NCBI GenBank assembly: GCA_947446975.1
Contig: CANFHM010000015.1
Location: forward strand, 1 to 46,002
Origin: Microthrixaceae bacterium
Lineage (GTDB): Bacteria; Actinomycetota; Acidimicrobiia; Acidimicrobiales; Acidimicrobilacustridaceae
Direction of reading: 5' to 3'
Length of the DNA stretch: 46,002 nucleotides
Shown: positions 41,874 through 46,002 of the stretch, in pieces
How positions within the stretch are numbered: the first letter of the stretch is position 1
Layout of the letters: each line of letters begins with the position of its first letter
Notes under the pieces: model-generated
The model's database searches: none
What the model saw: the letters and a program-made list of their open reading frames with translations, nothing else
Told to the model about the DNA's origin: nothing
Made by a program: the position numbers and the translations under genes

Positions 41874-44072
41874 TCAGCGCACCGGCACCGGTTCTCGCTC
41901 TTCGGTGGGCAGTCGACTCTCGCCCTCGATGTCGAGATCGGGCAGCAGTCGGTCCAGCCAGGCCGGCAGCCACCAGTTGGCATCGCCGAGCAGCCGCATC
42001 GACGAGGGCACGAGCACCATGCGCACGATCGTGGCGTCGACGAACACCGCCGTGCTGAGACCGAGGCCCATCATCTTGATCGTGGGCTCACCGCCGAACA
42101 CGAAGCTGATGAAGACCGAGATCATGATGAGCGCTGCCGAGGTGATCACACGGGCGGTGCTGGTGATGCCCACGATCACCGACTCGGTGTTGTCGCCGGT
42201 GTGGTTGTACTCCTCGCGGATGCGACTGAGGATGAAGACCTCATAGTCCATGGAGAGCCCGAACAGGATGGCGAACATGAACATGGGGATGAAGCTCACG
42301 ATGGGGAGCGACTGGTGCACGCCGAACAGCGATGCCCCCCAACCCCACTCGAACACCGCCACGATCACGCCGTAGGCGGCGCCGATGGAGAGCAGGTTCA
42401 TTATCGCCGCCTTGAGCGGCACGAGGATCGAGCGGAACACCAGCATGAGCAGGATGAACGAGAGTCCGACCACACAGCCGATGAAGAACGGCAGACGATC
42501 GGCCACCCGACCGCCGAGGTCGATGAACAACGCCGTCTGACCGCCCACCGTCGCCACCGCTGCGGTGCCATCGGTGAGCTTCGGCAGCACCGTGGTGCGC
42601 AGACGGGTGACGAGGTCGGTGGTGGCGGCGTCCTGGGGGGCGCTGCGCGGCTCGATCTGGATGACTGCAGCCCTCCCATCCGGTCCGACCACGGCCCGTG
42701 ACACCTGGGCCACACCGGGATCGGCACTCACGCCGTCGACGATGCGGGACACCACCACATCGGGCGAGAGTTCGGTGTCGCGGAGATCCACCGCCACGAT
42801 GAGGGGACCGTTGAACCCGGGGCCGAATCCGGTGGCGAGCAGGTCGTAGCTGCGCCGGAGGGTGGAGCTTGTGGGGTTCTGACTGGCATCGGTCTGGCCG
42901 AGTCGGAGATCGAGCAGGGGGGCCGCCATGAGCAGGACGGCGGCGAGTCCGAGCAGCAGGTACCGCACCGGATGGTTGGACACGTGATGGGCCCATCGGG
43001 CCCACCCGTGATACGAGCCGTCAGCGGTGCGGGTGCGCGATTCACTCACCCGCCGCATCCCCGGGATGCCGAACCGATCGATGTTGTGACCGGCGAAGCC
43101 CATGAGCGCCGGCAGCAGCGTGAGCGAGGCGATCACCATGACCGCCACCACGATCGCCGCACCCACTCCCATCAGCGTCACGATCGGGATACCGGCCACC
43201 GAGAGTCCACAGATGGCGATCACGACCGTGCCACCGGCGATGACCACGGCCTGGCCGGCGGTGGCGATGGCGCGGGCGGAGGCATCCTCAACGGTGAGGC
43301 CCCGGTGGAGCCCGGCCCGATGCCGGGTGATGATGAACAGGGCGTAGTCGATGCCCACACCGAGACCGATCATCGTGGCCATCGCCTCAGCGCTCGACGG
43401 GATGTCCATGAACGCCGAGAGCAGGGTGATGACGGCGATCCCGAACCCGAGACCGAACAGCGCGGTCCCGATCGGGAGACCCATGGCGATCACCGAACCG
43501 AACGCGAACAGCAGGATCACCATGGCGGCGAGCAGGCCGACCGCCTCCGAACCGCTCGCCGACGGACGCTCCACATGCTGGGGCAGCTCGCCGCCGTACT
43601 CGACCTGGACCCCTGCGTCCCGGGCCGGCGCCATCGCCGCCTTGATGTCGTCATACGTGCGGGACGGGAGATCGCGGGCCTCGGTGTCGAACCGGACCGT
43701 GGCCAGGGCGATGGTGTCATCGGCGGAGCGCTGCAGGGTGGCCGCCGGTGCCGGCGCCACCACATGATCCACTGTGGCCAGACGCTCCAGCGAGGCGCGG
43801 ATCGCGCTGGCCGCCGGCTCATCGGAGAGCGTGCCGGTGGTCGGATGCAGCACGACCTGGGCCGAGCCCCCCGCCTGGGAGGGGAAGGTGCTCTGCAGCA
43901 GATCGATCGTGCGCTGCGACTCGGTGCCGGGAATCTCGATCCGGTCGGTGAAGGTGCCGCCGGCGATCCTGCCGATGGCCACCACCGCCACGACGAGGAT
44001 CAGCCAGGAGATGAGCACGCGCCAGCGATGCCGGGTGCAGGCGCGCCCGACGCGGTAGAGGAGGTTCGACAT
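41874..44072 (-). CDS. MMPL family (RND) transporter
   Basis: A 732-residue transporter with two repeats of one helix, a large outer loop and five helices. The loops run from about 40-180 and 395-540. The proton-relay motifs GIDYALF and SMDYEVF are present in the expected places after the loops. Family members export lipids or siderophores to the envelope; drug or lipid cargo cannot be assigned. There is no long C-terminal extension. Only a weak AAGGA, about 14 nt upstream, is seen before ATG 44072. Confidence 0.94.
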   Translation of the reverse strand: MSNLLYRVGRACTRHRWRVLISWLILVVAVVAIGRIAGGTFTDRIEIPGTESQRTIDLLQSTFPSQAGGSAQVVLHPTTGTLSDEPAASAIRASLERLATVDHVVAPAPAATLQRSADDTIALATVRFDTEARDLPSRTYDDIKAAMAPARDAGVQVEYGGELPQHVERPSASGSEAVGLLAAMVILLFAFGSVIAMGLPIGTALFGLGFGIAVITLLSAFMDIPSSAEAMATMIGLGVGIDYALFIITRHRAGLHRGLTVEDASARAIATAGQAVVIAGGTVVIAICGLSVAGIPIVTLMGVGAAIVVAVMVIASLTLLPALMGFAGHNIDRFGIPGMRRVSESRTRTADGSYHGWARWAHHVSNHPVRYLLLGLAAVLLMAAPLLDLRLGQTDASQNPTSSTLRRSYDLLATGFGPGFNGPLIVAVDLRDTELSPDVVVSRIVDGVSADPGVAQVSRAVVGPDGRAAVIQIEPRSAPQDAATTDLVTRLRTTVLPKLTDGTAAVATVGGQTALFIDLGGRVADRLPFFIGCVVGLSFILLMLVFRSILVPLKAAIMNLLSIGAAYGVIVAVFEWGWGASLFGVHQSLPIVSFIPMFMFAILFGLSMDYEVFILSRIREEYNHTGDNTESVIVGITSTARVITSAALIMISVFISFVFGGEPTIKMMGLGLSTAVFVDATIVRMVLVPSSMRLLGDANWWLPAWLDRLLPDLDIEGESRLPTEEREPVPVR

Positions 44073-44180
44073 GATGGGGGGAGTCCTTGGGGGGGGTTCG
44101 GAACCGGGAGCCCGCAGGTCGCCGGGAACGGCATGAGGCTACCGGCGCAGCCCGCGGATCGGACAGGCGGGACCGGACGC

Positions 44181-44212
44181 GAGGAGGCCCCCGCCGCAGC
44201 GGGGGCCTCCTC
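44181..44212 (-). terminator. Hairpin terminator after the two-domain repeat protein gene
   Basis: Perfect 14-bp stem (GAGGAGGCCCCCGC and its complement) with a CGCA loop, starting 25 bp beyond the stop at 44237. It lacks a T-tract on either strand. Confidence 0.8.
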
Positions 44213-44236
44213 ATCAGTCGTGATGCCGGAGCTGGA

Positions 44237-45949
44237 TCAGCGGCAGGTAGCGCCGTCGATCTGCCCGCTCAGGATGAGAGGCGAAGCCACCAGGGAGCTC
44301 GTCGACGCAGGATCGGCGAGCCGGTAGACCTTGGCGTTGGATCGGAGCATGGCACTCACGGTGTTGTCAGCGTTGACCCACATGGCGCCGATGGCGCCAT
44401 GTGTCCAGCCGAAGTACTTCGTGATCTGACCGGTGGCGAGATCCGCCTTGAGGATGAATCCGACCGCTGCCGACCACAGGTACCCGTCGACGATGGCGAT
44501 GTCCTGGCCTGCTCGTACCCTGCCGGCACTGGCGGTCATGGTGAACGTCGTGGCGGTCATGGTGGAGAGGTCGACCTTGTGGACCGAACCCGACTTGCTC
44601 ACCACGTAGAGCAGTCCGGTGGCCGGATCGAAATCGGCACCGATGTACTGCTGCACGGGGAGGTTGGTGACGGCACCGAGATCAGTGGTGCCGGTGACGC
44701 CGATCTTGAGGAGGTGGTTCGAGTTGAACGGGAATCCGTAGAGGAACTGATCGGCGGCCCGGTGGGCGATCGCGTTGGAGACGGGCTTGGTGCTCCGGAC
44801 GAAGTTCCACGTTCCCGACAGCGAGTTGCTGACCGCCAGTTCACGAGCGACGATCCGCACGAAACGGGCCGAGGCGCACGGCAAGCTGTCCGGCGAGAAG
44901 GTGATGGTGAGCTGGGCGGTCGCCGAGGTGTCGAAGGAGTAGTCCGAGGCCGATCCGCCGCTGCAGGAGATGGTGAGCGGCGAGGAGGCCACCGGGGTGG
45001 TGCTCGTGTAGGAGCTCGTGCAGTTGGGGGCCGAGTAGCCAGCTGCCGTGGTGGCATCCTCACCGAGGATGAAGCCGGTGACCGTGGAGCCATAGGTGGG
45101 CACCGGGTCGCCGTAGACCCTCGACTGCCCATCAGGGGTGACGGTGAGCCTCGTGGTGCGACACGAGGCTCCATCGATGGTGCCGGTACCCGGTGCCGAG
45201 AACGGCACGTTGGAGGTGGTGATCGACGCACCGCCGACACCGACGAACTTCACACCCACACCGGTGCCGCGGATCTCCATCAGCAGCGACGAATCGGCCT
45301 CCTCGAACCACATGGCGCCGCCGATCGTTCCGCTCTGCAGATAGCTCCCGTCGAACGAGTACGACCTGGTCTGGGTGGTGTCGGCGAGATCGAGGCCGTA
45401 CACATTGGTGCCGCGCACCGACCAGGCCCAGCCATCCACGATCACGACATCCTGACCGAGCTTGAAGTCCGCGGAGTTGAAGGTGACCGCCGTGGCGGTC
45501 AGCGCCTCGATGTCCACCTCGTAGAGCGAGGACTGTGACGCCGACACGTAGAACTTCCCGGTGGCCTGATCGACGCCGCCGACGTTGTAGGTGTCTGTGG
45601 GCAGGCCGGTGACGGCACCCAGATCCGTGGTCGACGAGGTCGTGACCTTCCAGATGTTGTTGCTGTTGGGCTTCATGCCGTAGATGTAGCGGTCCGAGGC
45701 CCGGTAGCCGATGGCGTTGGCGACGTTGGCGGGGGCGCGCAGCGTGGTCCAGGTGCCGTTGGGGTCGCTGGCCTGGGTGAGCGTGCCGTCCTCGACCCGG
45801 AAGTAGTCGCCACCGGCGCAGCTGAACCGATCGGAGGCGGGCGGGGTGGCGGATGCGATCGCAGGTGCGACGACGACGAGCGAGCCGGCGATCGCGCCGG
45901 CGGTGAGCAGTGCGAGCGCCCTGTGGCGCAGAGACATCGGACGTGACAT
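44237..45949 (-). CDS. Secreted protein with two duplicated propeller-like domains around an MBG domain
   Basis: A 570-residue exported protein. The signal peptide (1-34, APAIASA) is followed by domain 1 (about 44-263), an MBG-type beta domain (about 264-357; LTVTPDGQSRVYGDPVPTYG) and domain 2 (about 358-569). Domains 1 and 2 are copies: both contain SNAIAHRA or ANAIGYRASD, YIYGMKPNSNNIWKV or FLYGFPFNSNHLLKI, TTDLGAVTGLP, VDGWAWS or VDGYLWS, and end ID-GA-CR. They resemble DUF6923-like repeat propellers. Each copy is bracketed by cysteines (44/263 and 358/569), which may close the domain. ATG 45949 has a GAGGT site; upstream GTG 45988 is rejected. No partner gene is visible. Confidence 0.87.
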   Translation of the reverse strand: MSRPMSLRHRALALLTAGAIAGSLVVVAPAIASATPPASDRFSCAGGDYFRVEDGTLTQASDPNGTWTTLRAPANVANAIGYRASDRYIYGMKPNSNNIWKVTTSSTTDLGAVTGLPTDTYNVGGVDQATGKFYVSASQSSLYEVDIEALTATAVTFNSADFKLGQDVVIVDGWAWSVRGTNVYGLDLADTTQTRSYSFDGSYLQSGTIGGAMWFEEADSSLLMEIRGTGVGVKFVGVGGASITTSNVPFSAPGTGTIDGASCRTTRLTVTPDGQSRVYGDPVPTYGSTVTGFILGEDATTAAGYSAPNCTSSYTSTTPVASSPLTISCSGGSASDYSFDTSATAQLTITFSPDSLPCASARFVRIVARELAVSNSLSGTWNFVRSTKPVSNAIAHRAADQFLYGFPFNSNHLLKIGVTGTTDLGAVTNLPVQQYIGADFDPATGLLYVVSKSGSVHKVDLSTMTATTFTMTASAGRVRAGQDIAIVDGYLWSAAVGFILKADLATGQITKYFGWTHGAIGAMWVNADNTVSAMLRSNAKVYRLADPASTSSLVASPLILSGQIDGATCR

Positions 45950-46002
45950 TGGAACCTCGATCTTGCTGATGGGTACGGACGTGCACACCTGCGACAGCCG
46001 TA

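Noticed and set aside
1-46002. CRISPR array, tRNA/rRNA genes, insertion sequences or prophage
   Set aside because: No regularly spaced repeats, no cloverleaf candidates in the short gaps, and no transposase, integrase or phage gene. The tandem repeats seen are in-frame coding repeats.

Overview
The window is a gene-dense, high-GC bacterial chromosome segment of 39 protein genes, with no gap over about 170 bp. I see no RNA genes, insertion sequences, phage genes or CRISPR. The content points to Actinomycetota, and I would guess Acidimicrobiia or a relative: an F420-type (DDN-like) reductase, many SDR, crotonase and hydrolase genes, MMPL and GAP-family membrane proteins, an LPXTG-type surface protein, a cydABDC operon, and many apparently leaderless genes. 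The phylum is well supported; the class is inference.

Layout. 1-12.4 kb is a mosaic of small catabolic enzymes: class II aldolase (cut by the window edge), carboxylesterase, aldo/keto reductase, alpha/beta hydrolase, SDR, formylglycine-type sulfatase, a PhyH dioxygenase coupled to a PhnZ-like HD oxygenase, amine-dehydrogenase-like oxidoreductase, epimerase-like protein, SDR, DDN-like reductase and a FrnE/DsbA-like thiol oxidoreductase. 12.5-18.1 kb holds membrane and envelope proteins (DUF4010, MFS plus GAP family, two lipoproteins) and a crotonase. 18.2-24.1 kb is cydABDC, encoding cytochrome bd oxidase and its assembly ABC transporter. 24.1-31.7 kb holds a saccharopine-dehydrogenase-like protein, LOG protein, sulfotransferase, SDR, DUF1214 protein and a Baeyer-Villiger monooxygenase. 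31.7-32.9 kb is DUF2237 plus exonuclease III. 33.0-46.0 kb is a surface and envelope region: GDP-fucose synthase, low-molecular-weight phosphatase, LPYTG-anchored protein, DUF4012 membrane protein, secreted GH43-like protein with three C-terminal modules, DHA2 efflux pump, MMPL transporter and a secreted two-domain repeat protein with an MBG domain.

Main points of interest. (1) The PhyH/HD pair at 6.6-8.0 kb has the gene order and signature residues of the oxidative PhnY/PhnZ phosphonate-degradation route. (2) At least seven genes have a TAnnnT box ending 6-7 nt before the start codon, which predicts leaderless transcripts. Two of these are divergent in a 23-bp gap and share the TA step of their -10 boxes. 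(3) Several genes carry in-frame 12- or 15-bp tandem repeats in linkers, and two have partial duplications around the stop codon. (4) No recognisable transcription factor is encoded in the 46 kb. Everything is read from sequence by eye; no database search was run.
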